56,105 nucleotides of DNA from JANMEX01 sp031423755 (GTDB lineage Bacteria; Pseudomonadota; Alphaproteobacteria; Rhizobiales; Rhizobiaceae). This document shows, one piece after another, positions 42,822 to 52,294 of the stretch. Within the stretch, counting starts at the first letter, position 1, and each line of letters opens with the position of its first letter. Below the pieces are notes generated by a model. It did no database searches. It was not told the DNA's origin and saw only the letters and a list, made by a program, of their open reading frames with translations. The stretch lies in contig JANPGC010000205.1 of NCBI GenBank assembly GCA_031423755.1, positions 1 through 56,105 of the forward strand, given 5' to 3'. A program made the translations under genes and the position numbers.

Positions 42822-44236
42822 GATGCTGCTCCGGCGGACGCTGAGAAGAGGCTGGCAAGGGCGGAAGCCTTGATGCCAAGGCGCTTCCACACGACAATGC
42901 CGAGAACGAGAGCCTCAAAAACCATTCCCGAAGAGAAAGAAAATGCCGCTCCCCATAGCCCCCAAACAGGCACGAGGACAGAGCATAGCGCGATGCTGAG
43001 AACAAGCGTTGCTCCGTAGATCCATGCGCAGACATTCTGATTGCCAGACATGTTCAACAGGCTTTCAGCGGGCCCAACCGAGGCGCGCATGACCACGCCT
43101 ATGACGAGGACAAACAACAGCGGATAGCCCGCCCTGAAGGATTCGCCAAACAGGGAAAGCAGCGGTTCGCCCAAGAGCAGCACAATGCCGCCCATGAACA
43201 GGGATGGCCAGAATGTCCAGCGCGCCGAGGCAATGACAAAGGATTCCAGCTCGTCTTTGCTGCCTTCGTGGATCAACTGCGCATAGCGTTGGCTCACGCC
43301 CGCCTTGACTGCAAAATAGACAAAATGGACCAGTGCGAGCGTCTTGGCCGTGGCGAAGTAAACGGCAACCTGATCCGGCGGCAGATAGTGGCCGACGACG
43401 AGGACGTCTGCGTTGGTAAGGAGGAACAGGAAGCCTTCAACCAGAAAAATCGGGATTGAGACAGATATCCATTCGCCAAAATTCACCTGCTTCGGCCCGT
43501 CGGGCACCATGCGGTCAACGCTCGCCGTGATGGCGAGCAACTGCACGATGGTGGTCGTGTAGGTGGCAAGAATTGCTGCAATCACCGCAGTCTTGGCTGA
43601 CGTCTCAAAGCCTGCGCCAAGCGCAATGACCATGAAAAGCAGGATGAGAAGCGGGCGGACAATGTAGGTTGGCGACAGGGCCTTGACGGGCCAAGCGTTG
43701 GCGCGGGCGGTTCCCTCAAGCGTATCGCCGAGCGCAATCATTGGAAGGGCGATGGCCCCGAGAATGAATGGCGCCACGTAATAACTCTCAATACGGTCGG
43801 CAAGAATGAATGTTGCTGCAATGCCGAATGTCGCTACTGCTGTCGCTGCAAGAAGCGTGAAAATACGGCCGGTCAGGAGAATGCCGCGCAATTCGTCATC
43901 GCTGCCGGTGGCGCGGTACTGGGGCACGAAGCGGACAATGGATGTTGCAAAGCCGAAGCAGGACAGATTGCCGGCAATGATGGCAGCGGTCCAGACAAGG
44001 ACGAAAATGCCATATTCAAAGTCGCCCATCCAGCGCGCAAGGAGGATTTGCGAGACAAACGCGATGGCGGCGCTGACCAGACGGATGGCAAAGGCGATAA
44101 GCGACATGCGCCGCGCGACCATGTTCTGGTCACTAGATGTCAGCAGTTCGTCGATCTTTTCCGCAAACGGAAGCGCACGCGCCGCCCATATGCCAGGCAG
44201 CAATCGTTCGGCGGCTATGCTTGCGGAAATCCGCAT
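42818..44236 (-). CDS. Polysaccharide/lipid-linked oligosaccharide flippase (MOP/Wzx-like)
   Basis: The 472-residue protein has 12-14 predicted helices of the MATE/MVF/Wzx superfamily: ISLIAFAIRLVSAAIAFVSQILLARWMG-like start, VPQYRATGSDDELRG and NADVLVVGHYLPPDQVAVYFATAKTLALVHFV. It likely moves undecaprenyl-linked glycans across the inner membrane. The ATG at 44236 is preferred over a GTG eight codons earlier. It forms a two-gene operon with the GNAT gene; no glycosyltransferase is adjacent. Confidence 0.87.
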   Translation of the reverse strand: MRISASIAAERLLPGIWAARALPFAEKIDELLTSSDQNMVARRMSLIAFAIRLVSAAIAFVSQILLARWMGDFEYGIFVLVWTAAIIAGNLSCFGFATSIVRFVPQYRATGSDDELRGILLTGRIFTLLAATAVATFGIAATFILADRIESYYVAPFILGAIALPMIALGDTLEGTARANAWPVKALSPTYIVRPLLILLFMVIALGAGFETSAKTAVIAAILATYTTTIVQLLAITASVDRMVPDGPKQVNFGEWISVSIPIFLVEGFLFLLTNADVLVVGHYLPPDQVAVYFATAKTLALVHFVYFAVKAGVSQRYAQLIHEGSKDELESFVIASARWTFWPSLFMGGIVLLLGEPLLSLFGESFRAGYPLLFVLVIGVVMRASVGPAESLLNMSGNQNVCAWIYGATLVLSIALCSVLVPVWGLWGAAFSFSSGMVFEALVLGIVVWKRLGIKASALASLFSASAGAAS

Positions 44237-44399
44237 CTTCTTACCCGTTTGACTATCCACCCCTTGGCCGTAGCAGCAAAGGGTTTAAAAACGGTTCGGC
44301 TCTGATGCGCGAAGCGGAAGTTGTGGTTTATTCACGCCGAAAAATGGACGCTGGTGCGAACGGCCCCGCAGATCGCGGGACCGGAAATGCCATTTCAAA

Positions 44400-47117
44400 T
44401 CAAGCGAATGCCCCATGACAATGCTTGAACTTCTTGCCGGAGCCACAGGGGCAGGCTTCATTGCGGCTGACCTTGCCCCATGTCGAGGGATCGTTCGGAT
44501 CGCGGTTCTCGGGGGCAACGATTTCCTCACTGTAGAAGGCTGAACCTTCGCCGAAATCATTTTCGCCGGTAGTGCCGTCGATATGCTCGCCGTGCATTTC
44601 AGGAAGTTCTGATGCGGGCGCATCGGCTTGTTGGCGGACGACCTCAACGCGCATCATCTGCGAGGTGACGACCTGGCGCAAATTTGTCAGCAGCGCCTGA
44701 AAGAGCTCGAAGGCTTCTGACTTGTATTCGTTCAGCGGGTCGCGTTGGGCATAGCCGCGGAAGCCAACGACCGAACGCAAATGGTCGAGATTGACCAAAT
44801 GTTCCCGCCAAAGTCCGTCCAAGGTTTCCAGAAGGATCTTTTTCTCGACAAAGGCCGTGATTTCCGGGCCAAATCTTGCCGCGCGTTCCGCGGCAGCCGC
44901 GTCTGAGGCGGCCAACAGGCGCTCACGGATTTCGTCTTCGGCGATGCCTTCTTCCTTGGCCCAATCTTCGACGGGCACGTCAAGGTTCAAGGTTTCACGA
45001 ACCTCATCGGCGAGGCCTTTGGAATCCCACTGTTCAGCGTATGCGGTTTCAGGAATGTGCTTGCTGACAATGGCTTCGATGGTTTCATGGCGCATTTCGG
45101 TGACGGTTTCCGTCAGATGCTCGCCGTCCATCAATTCCTTGCGCTGTTCGAAGATCACCTTGCGCTGGTCGTTTGAAACATCGTCGTATTTCAGGAGGTT
45201 TTTGCGAATGTCGAAGTTGCGGGCTTCGACCTTCATCTGCGCCTTTTCCAGCGCCTTGTTGATCCAAGGATGGACGATGGCTTCATCCTCCTTGAGCCCG
45301 AGTTTCTGAAGCATCGAATCCATGCGATCTGAGCCGAAAATGCGCATCAGATCATCCTGCAATGACAGGAAGAATTTCGACCGGCCGGGATCGCCCTGAC
45401 GGCCGGAACGGCCGCGGAGCTGGTTGTCGATGCGGCGGCTTTCGTGGCGCTCGGTCGCCAGAACGAACAGGCCGCCTGCGGCAAGCGCCTTGTCCTTGAG
45501 AACCTGTATCTCGGCACGGATGGCGGCCTCTTTGGCTGCGCGCTCTGCACCTTCAGGCATGTCTTCAAGTTCAGCGGCGATACGCATGTCGGCGTTGCCG
45601 CCGAGCTGGATGTCGGTGCCGCGACCTGCCATGTTGGTGGCGATTGTGATTGCGCCGGGAACACCCGCCTGCGAGACAATGAAAGCTTCCTGCTCATGGT
45701 AGCGCGCGTTCAGCACCTGGAAATTCTGGATGCCTTCGGTGCGCAGCCTTTCGGCCAGCATTTCGGATTTCTCGATGGAAGTGGTGCCAACAAGAATCGG
45801 CTGGTTCTTGGCATGGGCGTCACGAACCTCGCGGACGATGGCGCGGAATTTTTCTTCCGCCGTGCGATAGACCTCGTCGTGATCGTCTATGCGCCGAACC
45901 GGAAGGTTGGTCGGGATATCGACGACTTCCAGACCATAGATGTTGCCGAATTCCTCGGCTTCGGTGTTCGCCGTGCCCGTCATGCCGGACAGCTTTTCAT
46001 ACATGCGGAAATAGTTCTGGAAGGTGATCGACGCGAGGGTCTGGTTTTCCGGCTGGATCGACACGTGTTCCTTTGCTTCCAACGCCTGGTGCAGGCCTTC
46101 GGAATAGCGGCGTCCCGGCATCATGCGGCCGGTGAATTCGTCAATGATGACGATCTCGTCATTGCGGACGATATAGTCCTTGTCGCGCTGGAACAGTTTG
46201 TGCGCCTTCAGCGCATTGTTGATGTGATGCACAATGGCGACGTTTTCGACATCATACAGGCCATCGCCCTTCAACTGGCCACCGGCGCGCAACAGGTTCT
46301 CGACGTTCTCTGTGCCGTCTTCGGTGAAGGTTACGGTGCGCTGCTTTTCGTCAATGTCAAAGTCCGAGTCTTTGAGCTGCGGCACGAAAGCATTGATGGT
46401 TGTGTAGAGTTCCGAACGGTCATCTAGGGGGCCGGAAATGATCAGCGGCGTGCGCGCTTCATCGACGAGAATGGAATCCACTTCGTCAACGATGGCGTAG
46501 TTGTGATCGCGCTGGACCATCTGGGAGCGCTCAAACTTCATGTTGTCGCGCAGATAATCGAAGCCGAGCTCGTTGTTGGTGCCGTAGGTGACATCGCAAT
46601 TGTAGGCGTCGCGGCGCTGATTGTCGTCGATGCCGTGGACAACGACGCCAACCGACAGGCCAAGGAACTTGTAAACACGGCCCATCCACTCCGAATCGCG
46701 CTTGGCCAGATAGTCATTGACCGTAACGACATGGACGCCCTTGCCGGACAGCGCATTCAAATAGACAGGTAGCGTAGCAACGAGCGTCTTGCCTTCGCCG
46801 GTGCGCATTTCGGCGATGTCGCCTTCATGCAGAACGACGCCGCCGATGAGCTGCACATCGAACGGCCGCATGCCAAGGACACGTTTGGACGCTTCGCGGG
46901 CAACAGCGAACGCTGGGGCCAGAAGATCATCGAGCGTCTTGCCGGCGGCCAATTCAGCGCGGAATTCCCCGGTTTTTGCCTGAAGCTGCGCATCGGTCAG
47001 AGCCGATATTTCTGCTTCCAGCGCATTGACGTCCTTGATCATGTTGCGGATTCTTTTGACGCGGCGGTCATTGGAAGAGCCGAACAGTTTGCGGGCGATA
47101 CCGCCGAGGCTGACCAT
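44400..47117 (-). CDS. secA: Preprotein translocase ATPase SecA
   Basis: SecA is the motor that pushes preproteins through SecYEG. The 905-residue protein has Walker A MRTGEGKT (104-111), the DEAD-like IVDEVDSILVDEARTPLIISG, TNMAGRGTDIQLGG and the C-terminal zinc finger C889-x-C891...C900-H901 (CPCGSGKKFKHCHG), which binds SecB and lipid. All expected domains are present. The ATG at 47117 follows AAAGGGA. A GC-rich hairpin without a T-run is found 3' of the gene (about 44362-44382). Confidence 0.98.
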   Translation of the reverse strand: MVSLGGIARKLFGSSNDRRVKRIRNMIKDVNALEAEISALTDAQLQAKTGEFRAELAAGKTLDDLLAPAFAVAREASKRVLGMRPFDVQLIGGVVLHEGDIAEMRTGEGKTLVATLPVYLNALSGKGVHVVTVNDYLAKRDSEWMGRVYKFLGLSVGVVVHGIDDNQRRDAYNCDVTYGTNNELGFDYLRDNMKFERSQMVQRDHNYAIVDEVDSILVDEARTPLIISGPLDDRSELYTTINAFVPQLKDSDFDIDEKQRTVTFTEDGTENVENLLRAGGQLKGDGLYDVENVAIVHHINNALKAHKLFQRDKDYIVRNDEIVIIDEFTGRMMPGRRYSEGLHQALEAKEHVSIQPENQTLASITFQNYFRMYEKLSGMTGTANTEAEEFGNIYGLEVVDIPTNLPVRRIDDHDEVYRTAEEKFRAIVREVRDAHAKNQPILVGTTSIEKSEMLAERLRTEGIQNFQVLNARYHEQEAFIVSQAGVPGAITIATNMAGRGTDIQLGGNADMRIAAELEDMPEGAERAAKEAAIRAEIQVLKDKALAAGGLFVLATERHESRRIDNQLRGRSGRQGDPGRSKFFLSLQDDLMRIFGSDRMDSMLQKLGLKEDEAIVHPWINKALEKAQMKVEARNFDIRKNLLKYDDVSNDQRKVIFEQRKELMDGEHLTETVTEMRHETIEAIVSKHIPETAYAEQWDSKGLADEVRETLNLDVPVEDWAKEEGIAEDEIRERLLAASDAAAAERAARFGPEITAFVEKKILLETLDGLWREHLVNLDHLRSVVGFRGYAQRDPLNEYKSEAFELFQALLTNLRQVVTSQMMRVEVVRQQADAPASELPEMHGEHIDGTTGENDFGEGSAFYSEEIVAPENRDPNDPSTWGKVSRNEACPCGSGKKFKHCHGAFA

Positions 47118-47352
47118 GAATGGTCCCTTTCAAATGGGCCGGGCTGACCGGCTTTGCGCATGAGAAATGCGGTCGACAAATTTTTTGCGGCGTCCAGGGC
47201 TTCTGGACGCCGGGCCGCAGGACAGATAAGAGGGGCCTCCTTTGATGTCAACGGCGCAGTCAGATGCTGATTCTGCGCCTTTGCCTTGTCAATTTCGATC
47301 GATAATCAGAAAGCCCGGCCAGGTCCGCGAGCAATAACTCTGGGAGTTTCAC

Positions 47353-48240
47353 ATGACCAAACGCAGCCTCCAGGCCGTGCTAACATCCACGGCTGCAACT
47401 TTTGCGGTGCTGATCGCCATATCCGGTGCCATTGCCCAAGAGTCTCCCGTTGTCGCAACAATCGGCGGGGCTCCGGTCACGGAGGCGGAGGTCAAGTTGG
47501 CGGAAGAAGGGCTCGGCGGGCAATATGCCAATTTGCCTGAAGAACAGCGCCGCCTTGCAGCCATTGCCGCGCTGCTTGATATCAAGGCGGTGGCGATGAA
47601 GGCCAAAGCGGCCAAAGTGGATGAGGGTGCCGAGTTCAAGGCCCGCGTGGCGTTTCTTGTCGAGCGCACGTTGCACGACAGCTATTTCCGCACCGAAGTC
47701 TCGGACAAGGTAACTGACGCCGATGTAAAGGCGCGATATGAGAAGGAAATTACCGCTTCGCCGCCGGAAAACGAGGTGCATGCGCGCCATATACTCGTGA
47801 AGACTGAAGACGAGGCCAAGGCAGTCATCAAGCTTCTGGATGGCGGGGCGAAGTTTGAGGATGTCGCCAAAGAGAAATCAACTGACGGTGCTGCAGGGCA
47901 AGGCGGCGATCTTGGCTATTTCAGGCGCGGACAGATGGTGCCAGAGTTTGAGAAGGCGGCTATGGATTTGAAGCCGGGCGAGTATTCCAAAACGGCTGTG
48001 AAAACGCAGTTCGGTTTCCACGTGATCAAACTTGAAGATGTGCGCGCCATTCAGCCGCCGGAATTTGACAAGGTGAAGGATCAGGTGCGCGACATTCTTC
48101 TCAGGGAGAAATATATCCAGACAGTGCGTGCCTACCGCGATGAACTCAAGATTGAATATGTCGATCCCAAGGTGAAAAAGGCGATGGACGATGCAGCTGC
48201 CGCAGAGAAGGCGGCACCTGCGCCTGCCCCTGCGCAATAA
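47353..48240 (+). CDS. Periplasmic peptidyl-prolyl isomerase (PpiC/parvulin type)
   Basis: The 295-residue protein has a signal peptide (AVLTSTAATFAVLIAISGAIAQ, cleavage before ESPVV). The N- and C-terminal helices flank a parvulin domain: EVHARHILVKTEDEAKAVIKLLDGGAKFEDVAKEKSTDGAAGQGGDLGYFRRGQMVPEFEKAAMDLKPGEYSKTAVKTQFGFHVIKLED. It folds outer-membrane or periplasmic proteins. The tail is low-complexity (AAAEKAAPAPAPAQ). It is divergent from secA and upstream of argJ, a common rhizobial order. Confidence 0.93.
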   Translation: MTKRSLQAVLTSTAATFAVLIAISGAIAQESPVVATIGGAPVTEAEVKLAEEGLGGQYANLPEEQRRLAAIAALLDIKAVAMKAKAAKVDEGAEFKARVAFLVERTLHDSYFRTEVSDKVTDADVKARYEKEITASPPENEVHARHILVKTEDEAKAVIKLLDGGAKFEDVAKEKSTDGAAGQGGDLGYFRRGQMVPEFEKAAMDLKPGEYSKTAVKTQFGFHVIKLEDVRAIQPPEFDKVKDQVRDILLREKYIQTVRAYRDELKIEYVDPKVKKAMDDAAAAEKAAPAPAPAQ

Positions 48241-48269
48241 CGCAAAATTGATCTGACAGGAGTTGCCTC

Positions 48270-49511
48270 ATGTCGACGAGCGTTTCGCCGCTGGCACCGA
48301 AGAAATATCCAAAATTGGCTCCTGTCGAAGGACTGAGGATGGAAACTGCGCAGGCGGGGATCAAATACAAGAACAGGACCGATGTCCTGATGATGGTGTT
48401 TGACCGGCCTGCGGCAGTGGCGGGCGTGTTCACCCGCTCCAAGTGCCCATCCGCTCCGGTCGATCATTGCCGCAACAGCTTGAGCCATGGTTATGCCCGC
48501 GCCGTCGTGGTCAATTCCGGCAATGCCAACGCTTTCACCGGCAAGAAGGGAAAGGCCGCGACTGCTGCGACAGCAGCAGCGGCAGCAAAGGCAACCGGCT
48601 GCAAGCCCGAGGAAGTCTACCTTGCCTCGACCGGTGTCATCGGCGAGCCTCTGGATGCGGACAAGTTTTCCGGGTTGCTTGCTGGCATGGCCAAAGAGGC
48701 TCGCGGTGATTTCTGGCTGGAAGCCGCCAAAGCCATCATGACTACGGACACCTATCCGAAAGTCTCGACGGCAAGAGCGAAGATCGCCGATGTTGAAGTT
48801 GTCATCAACGGCATTGCCAAAGGTGCGGGTATGATTGCGCCAGACATGGCGACGATGCTGTCGTTTGTCGTGACAGATGCGGCGATTGCGCCGGATGTCT
48901 TGCAAGGCATGCTTAAGAAGGCTGTCGGGCCGACGTTCAATTCCGTGACGGTCGACAGCGACACTTCAACGAGCGACACGCTGTTGTTGTTTGCCACGGG
49001 AGCTGCCGAAAGTCGCGGCGCGGCGTCCATCACTGAGGCGGGCGACATCCGGCTTGGCGCATTCAAGCGGGCGCTGAACAAAGTGCTCAAGGATCTTGCT
49101 CTGCAGGTCGTGCGCGACGGCGAGGGCGCGCGGAAGATGATCGAAGTGAATGTGACGGGCGCGAAATCGGCCCGCTCAGCCAAGAAGATTGCGCTGTCGA
49201 TTGCCAATTCGCCGTTGGTAAAAACCGCTGTTGCAGGCGAAGATGCCAACTGGGGCCGCGTCGTCATGGCTGTCGGCAAGGCAGGCGAACCTGCAGACCG
49301 CGACCGGCTGTCGATCTGGTTCGGCAAAAACCGCCTTGCACATGAGGGTGAGCGTGACCCGGACTATTCAGAAACGCAGACATCGGCCTACATGAAACAG
49401 GACAATATTGTTATCCGGGCCGAACTTGGCATCGGACGTGGCAAGGCAACCGTGTATACATGCGATCTGACCAAGGAATATGTCGCCATCAACGGCGACT
49501 ATCGCAGCTGA
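48270..49511 (+). CDS. argJ: Bifunctional ornithine acetyltransferase/N-acetylglutamate synthase
   Basis: ArgJ recycles the acetyl group from N-acetylornithine to glutamate in arginine synthesis. The 413-residue precursor cleaves itself at the conserved KGAGMIAPDMATML, between A194 and T195, T195 becoming the nucleophile of the beta chain. NSGNANAFTG and VTGAKSARSAKKIALSIANSPLVKTAVAGEDANWGR are typical. It is in one operon with the PPIase upstream and GNAT and mutT downstream. Whether it is mono- or bifunctional cannot be read from sequence. Confidence 0.96.
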   Translation: MSTSVSPLAPKKYPKLAPVEGLRMETAQAGIKYKNRTDVLMMVFDRPAAVAGVFTRSKCPSAPVDHCRNSLSHGYARAVVVNSGNANAFTGKKGKAATAATAAAAAKATGCKPEEVYLASTGVIGEPLDADKFSGLLAGMAKEARGDFWLEAAKAIMTTDTYPKVSTARAKIADVEVVINGIAKGAGMIAPDMATMLSFVVTDAAIAPDVLQGMLKKAVGPTFNSVTVDSDTSTSDTLLLFATGAAESRGAASITEAGDIRLGAFKRALNKVLKDLALQVVRDGEGARKMIEVNVTGAKSARSAKKIALSIANSPLVKTAVAGEDANWGRVVMAVGKAGEPADRDRLSIWFGKNRLAHEGERDPDYSETQTSAYMKQDNIVIRAELGIGRGKATVYTCDLTKEYVAINGDYRS

Positions 49512-49521
49512 TCGGAACCCG

Positions 49522-50280
49522 GTGCCTGGCCTTTCACAAATACGCCGCCTGGAGGCGGCCGCATTCAGGGCTTGGCCATCGGCAAGCACCTACTATGACG
49601 GAACGTGGTCGATCCGGCTGACCCCGGATCATCCATCGCGCCGACTGAATTCTGTCAATCCGCTGGATCCAAACGACCATGGCGAATTGGTCGACCGCAT
49701 ATCGCGCGCCGAAGCCCGGTTCTTGGCAGCGGGAAAACCATTGACGTTCCGGCAGACGCCGTTGGCTTCTCGCGAACTGGAGCAATATCTTCAAGACGAG
49801 GGCTTTGCGCGCGATCACGAAAGCAGCGTGCTCTCTATGCCTCTGTCCGCCTTCAATTCTGACAGGGCGCTGAACCAGATTCCGCTTCGCGACATCAAGC
49901 GCTATGTGGACGCAAGTGTCGCCGTGCATGGCGCGGGCCAAGGTTCGCGCGACGCGCTGGCTGCCGTGATTGCCAGCATCAAGGCACCCTATTCGCTGTT
50001 TGTCAGCGAAGATGAGAAAGGGCCGGTCTCGACGGTCATATGTGTGCAGGACGGCGATCTTGCCGGTGTCCTTGATCTTGGCACCCGAGAGGATGCCCGA
50101 CGCATCGGGCATGGGGCGACGGCCTTGGCGACGGCACTGAAATGGGCCAAGTCGCATGGCGCACAGATGGCGTGGCTGCAGGTTGACCTTGAGAGCGATC
50201 CGGCGCTCTCGCTGTACCGGGACTTTGGCTTTGAAGAAATCTACCGCTACGTCTACCGCATCCGCAGGCCGATGCCTTGA
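49522..50280 (+). CDS. GNAT-family N-acetyltransferase
   Basis: The 252-residue protein has a GNAT fold in its C-terminal half: VICVQDGDLAGVLDLGTREDARRIGHGATALATALKWAKSHGAQMAWLQVDLESDPALSLYRDFGFEEIYRYVYRIRR. The acetyl-CoA loop is RRIGHGA. A GTG at 49522 behind CGGA starts after the argJ stop; an ATG at 49480 would overlap argJ by 32 bp. The substrate is unknown. The stop overlaps the start of mutT. Confidence 0.88.
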   Translation: MPGLSQIRRLEAAAFRAWPSASTYYDGTWSIRLTPDHPSRRLNSVNPLDPNDHGELVDRISRAEARFLAAGKPLTFRQTPLASRELEQYLQDEGFARDHESSVLSMPLSAFNSDRALNQIPLRDIKRYVDASVAVHGAGQGSRDALAAVIASIKAPYSLFVSEDEKGPVSTVICVQDGDLAGVLDLGTREDARRIGHGATALATALKWAKSHGAQMAWLQVDLESDPALSLYRDFGFEEIYRYVYRIRRPMP

Positions 50281-50687
50281 GTGGCGGGTTCAAGCTCTTG
50301 TTTGTTGTCGCTTGCGCGCTGGTGGATGCAGACGGGCGTGTCTTGATCTCCAAGCGGCCTGAGGGCAAGGCGCTCGCCGGGCTCTGGGAATTTCCCGGCG
50401 GCAAACTGGAACCGGGTGAAACGCCGGAAGCCTGTCTCGTGCGCGAACTCAATGAAGAACTGGGTATTGTTACCAAAGTGGCGTGCCTCGCGCCGCTGAC
50501 GTTTGCAAGCCATGCCTATGAAGGGTTTCACCTGTTCATGCCGCTTTACGTCTGTCGTCGTTTTGAGGGTATACCGCGCGGGGTCGAGGGGCAGGAAATC
50601 AAATGGGTCAAGCCGAACAGACTTCGTGATTATCCCATGCCGGCAGCTGATGAACCGTTGATTCCTGCGCTGATTGATCTCTTGTGA
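50277..50687 (+). CDS. mutT: Nudix hydrolase, MutT (8-oxo-dGTP diphosphatase) type
   Basis: The 136-residue Nudix enzyme has the box GGKLEPGETPEACLVRELNEELGI (split here as GGKLEPGETPEA and CLVRELNEELGI), complete with the REx2EE ligands. VVACALVDADGRVLISKRPEGKALAGLWEFPGG is the MutT-type start. It removes oxidised dGTP from the nucleotide pool. It probably begins at a TTG that overlaps the stop of the GNAT gene. Confidence 0.92.
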   Translation: MSGGFKLLFVVACALVDADGRVLISKRPEGKALAGLWEFPGGKLEPGETPEACLVRELNEELGIVTKVACLAPLTFASHAYEGFHLFMPLYVCRRFEGIPRGVEGQEIKWVKPNRLRDYPMPAADEPLIPALIDLL

Positions 50688-50808
50688 GCGCGAATCGAAA
50701 AACGCCAATTCGGCAACAGCGTTAATCACTCATTTAAGCAACCGTGAGAACTTGTGAGGAATGGCAGTGGACGGGCCAATTCTTGATGATGGTTTGTGGG
50801 TGATTTGA

Positions 50809-51129
50809 ATGGCACATTCAGACGACGAGTGGGACAACATACAGGAAACATATGAACCCGGTTTGAAAGAGGCCGGTTCGGGGGCGTTGCGCATAACATT
50901 GCTGTTTGGGTCAGCAGCGGTGGCTTTTGCGTTGTTTTTGGTGCCGATCCTGAACCGAAATGATACTTTCTCGATTGGATCAAGAATAACCGGGCAAAAT
51001 CTTGACCGCATGTCGACGGGCTCGATTTCCAGCAAGACCGCTTATGTCGTGCGCAGAAGCGTGTTGCAGAACTCTCCGAATTCCATCTGCGTGATCCGCG
51101 CCAATGGCGGCAAGAGCGGCGATTGTTAA
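50809..51129 (+). CDS. Conserved small membrane protein, unknown
   Basis: The 106-residue protein has an acidic N-terminus (MAHSDDEWDNIQETYEPGLKEAG in two blocks), one helix (LRITLLFGSAAVAFALFLVPIL) and a C-terminal part with two cysteines (CVIRANGGKSGDC). I recall similar unnamed proteins before flp in other rhizobia. It precedes the Flp pilin gene by 98 bp. A role with the pilus is only suggested by position. Confidence 0.7.
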   Translation: MAHSDDEWDNIQETYEPGLKEAGSGALRITLLFGSAAVAFALFLVPILNRNDTFSIGSRITGQNLDRMSTGSISSKTAYVVRRSVLQNSPNSICVIRANGGKSGDC

Positions 51130-51170
51130 AGTTTGACATCGCAAAAATGCGACTTGTCCGATTCCGGATG

Positions 51171-51198
51171 CGTTAAGAATTGGCCGTTAATCTTAACG
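51171..51198. promoter_or_regulatory. Inverted repeat upstream of the Flp pilin gene
   Basis: CGTTAAGA (51171-51178) and TCTTAACG (51191-51198) form a perfect 8-bp inverted repeat 30 bp before the GTG. A smaller hairpin TCGCA/TGCGA lies just upstream. It may be an operator or leader structure. Confidence 0.4.
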
Positions 51199-51227
51199 TG
51201 TAACCATTTAACCCTCGGGGGTTCGCC

Positions 51228-51395
51228 GTGTTCTTGAGATTTTTGGCAGACAAGTCCGGAGCGACTGCAATCGAATACGGTTTGATCGCATCGCTTATCG
51301 CGCTTGCCATCATTGGCGGAGTCGGCGGTCTTGCTGACAGCCTAGAATCGCTTTGGGGCGATAACAACTCGAAAATTGGCGCTGCACTGCGATAG
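51228..51395 (+). CDS. Flp/Fap-type pilin
   Basis: The 55-residue protein, too short for usual gene callers, reads MFLRFLADKSGATAIEYGLIA then SLIALAIIGGVGGLADSLESLWGDNN. GATAIEYGLIA is the Flp prepilin cleavage and polymerisation motif, with the EY pair behind the cleaved Gly, followed by one hydrophobic helix. Flp pilins form Tad-type adhesive pili. No cpa/tad assembly genes are in the window, so it is an orphan pilin here. The start is GTG; CGGGGG lies upstream. Confidence 0.9.
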   Translation: MFLRFLADKSGATAIEYGLIASLIALAIIGGVGGLADSLESLWGDNNSKIGAALR

Positions 51396-51402
51396 GCTGC
51401 TC

Positions 51403-52269
51403 TTACTTCTTCTCCTCAAGTGCTTTCAACATTTCTGCCATTGATGCGTTTGCCGAGCCTCGTTTTGAAGGTTTCTGCTGGCTTTCTGATGGTGCCCAAC
51501 CTGACATCCAGACAAATGTGAACGTTGCCGGAATGCGCCCGTCTTCTGCGGCATATCGCTCGGCGTAGATCGCATTGGCGCGCAAAAACAATGCGCGCGT
51601 CGCCGGTGCTCTTGATCTTGCCGCCAAGGCGTTTGAAGCGCCCATTGAGCGCAGGTCGCGCATGAGGGCGAACATGTCCTTGTAGCGGACGGTCAGTGTT
51701 TCACAATCGACGACCGGCAGGGCAAACCCCGCTCGTTGCAGCAATGAGCCTGCCGTCCTGACATCAGCAAACGGGTAAACACGCGGGTTTGCGCCGCCGC
51801 TCAATTCAGCTTCCGCTGCAAGGAGGCATTCACGCAGTTCGTGGAGTGAGTCGCCTGCGACCATGACGCCCATGAACAACCCGTCGGGTTTCAAGGCTTG
51901 GCGAATCTGGACCAGTGCGCCCGGTGTGTCGTCTGTTTCGTGCAGCGTGAGAAAGGACAGCGCAAGGTCAAGGTCGGAAAGAGTTTCGGACAGCGATTCC
52001 TCACTGGTTGATATCCAATTGTCGTGATTGCCGGCGACGGGAATGAACTGCACCTGCTCGTGACGTGTGCCTGCGAGAAAGGTTGGATCTAGGAAGGCCT
52101 GATTTCCGGATGTTACGGCGGCGCGTTCAAACTTTCGGTCAATGAACGAAAGTCGGTCAGCCATCTCTTGCGCTACATGCGCCAACAGAAAGTCTGCGCC
52201 ATCTTTTGATTGCGTGATCGCACGCTGGCGAAATCTTGCGATGGCGGTTTTGTCGAATACACTTTGCAC
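51403..52269 (-). CDS. BioC-like SAM-dependent methyltransferase
   Basis: The 288-residue protein starts (GTG at 52269) MQSVFDKTAIARFRQRA, then FLLAHVAQEMADRLSFIDRKFERAA, the N-terminal pattern of a rhizobial methyltransferase family often named BioC-like. The region LDLALSFLTLHETDDTPGALVQIRQALKPDGLFMGVMVAG is motif II-III. This subfamily is related to NDUFAF5, which modifies complex I, so a BioC role is uncertain. An upstream extension to 52401 lies inside repeat copy C and is rejected. It is tail-to-tail with the Flp gene, 7 bp apart. Confidence 0.85.
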   Translation of the reverse strand: MQSVFDKTAIARFRQRAITQSKDGADFLLAHVAQEMADRLSFIDRKFERAAVTSGNQAFLDPTFLAGTRHEQVQFIPVAGNHDNWISTSEESLSETLSDLDLALSFLTLHETDDTPGALVQIRQALKPDGLFMGVMVAGDSLHELRECLLAAEAELSGGANPRVYPFADVRTAGSLLQRAGFALPVVDCETLTVRYKDMFALMRDLRSMGASNALAARSRAPATRALFLRANAIYAERYAAEDGRIPATFTFVWMSGWAPSESQQKPSKRGSANASMAEMLKALEEKK

Positions 52270-52294
52270 TGTGACGATCCGTGTGTTTGGCTGA

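Noticed and set aside
44362..44382. Intrinsic terminator after secA
   Set aside because: A GC-rich stem (GGCCCCGC/GCGGGACC, one wobble) exists but no T-run follows on the secA strand.
45444..46427. 327-codon plus-strand open frame inside secA
   Set aside because: Antisense shadow of secA.
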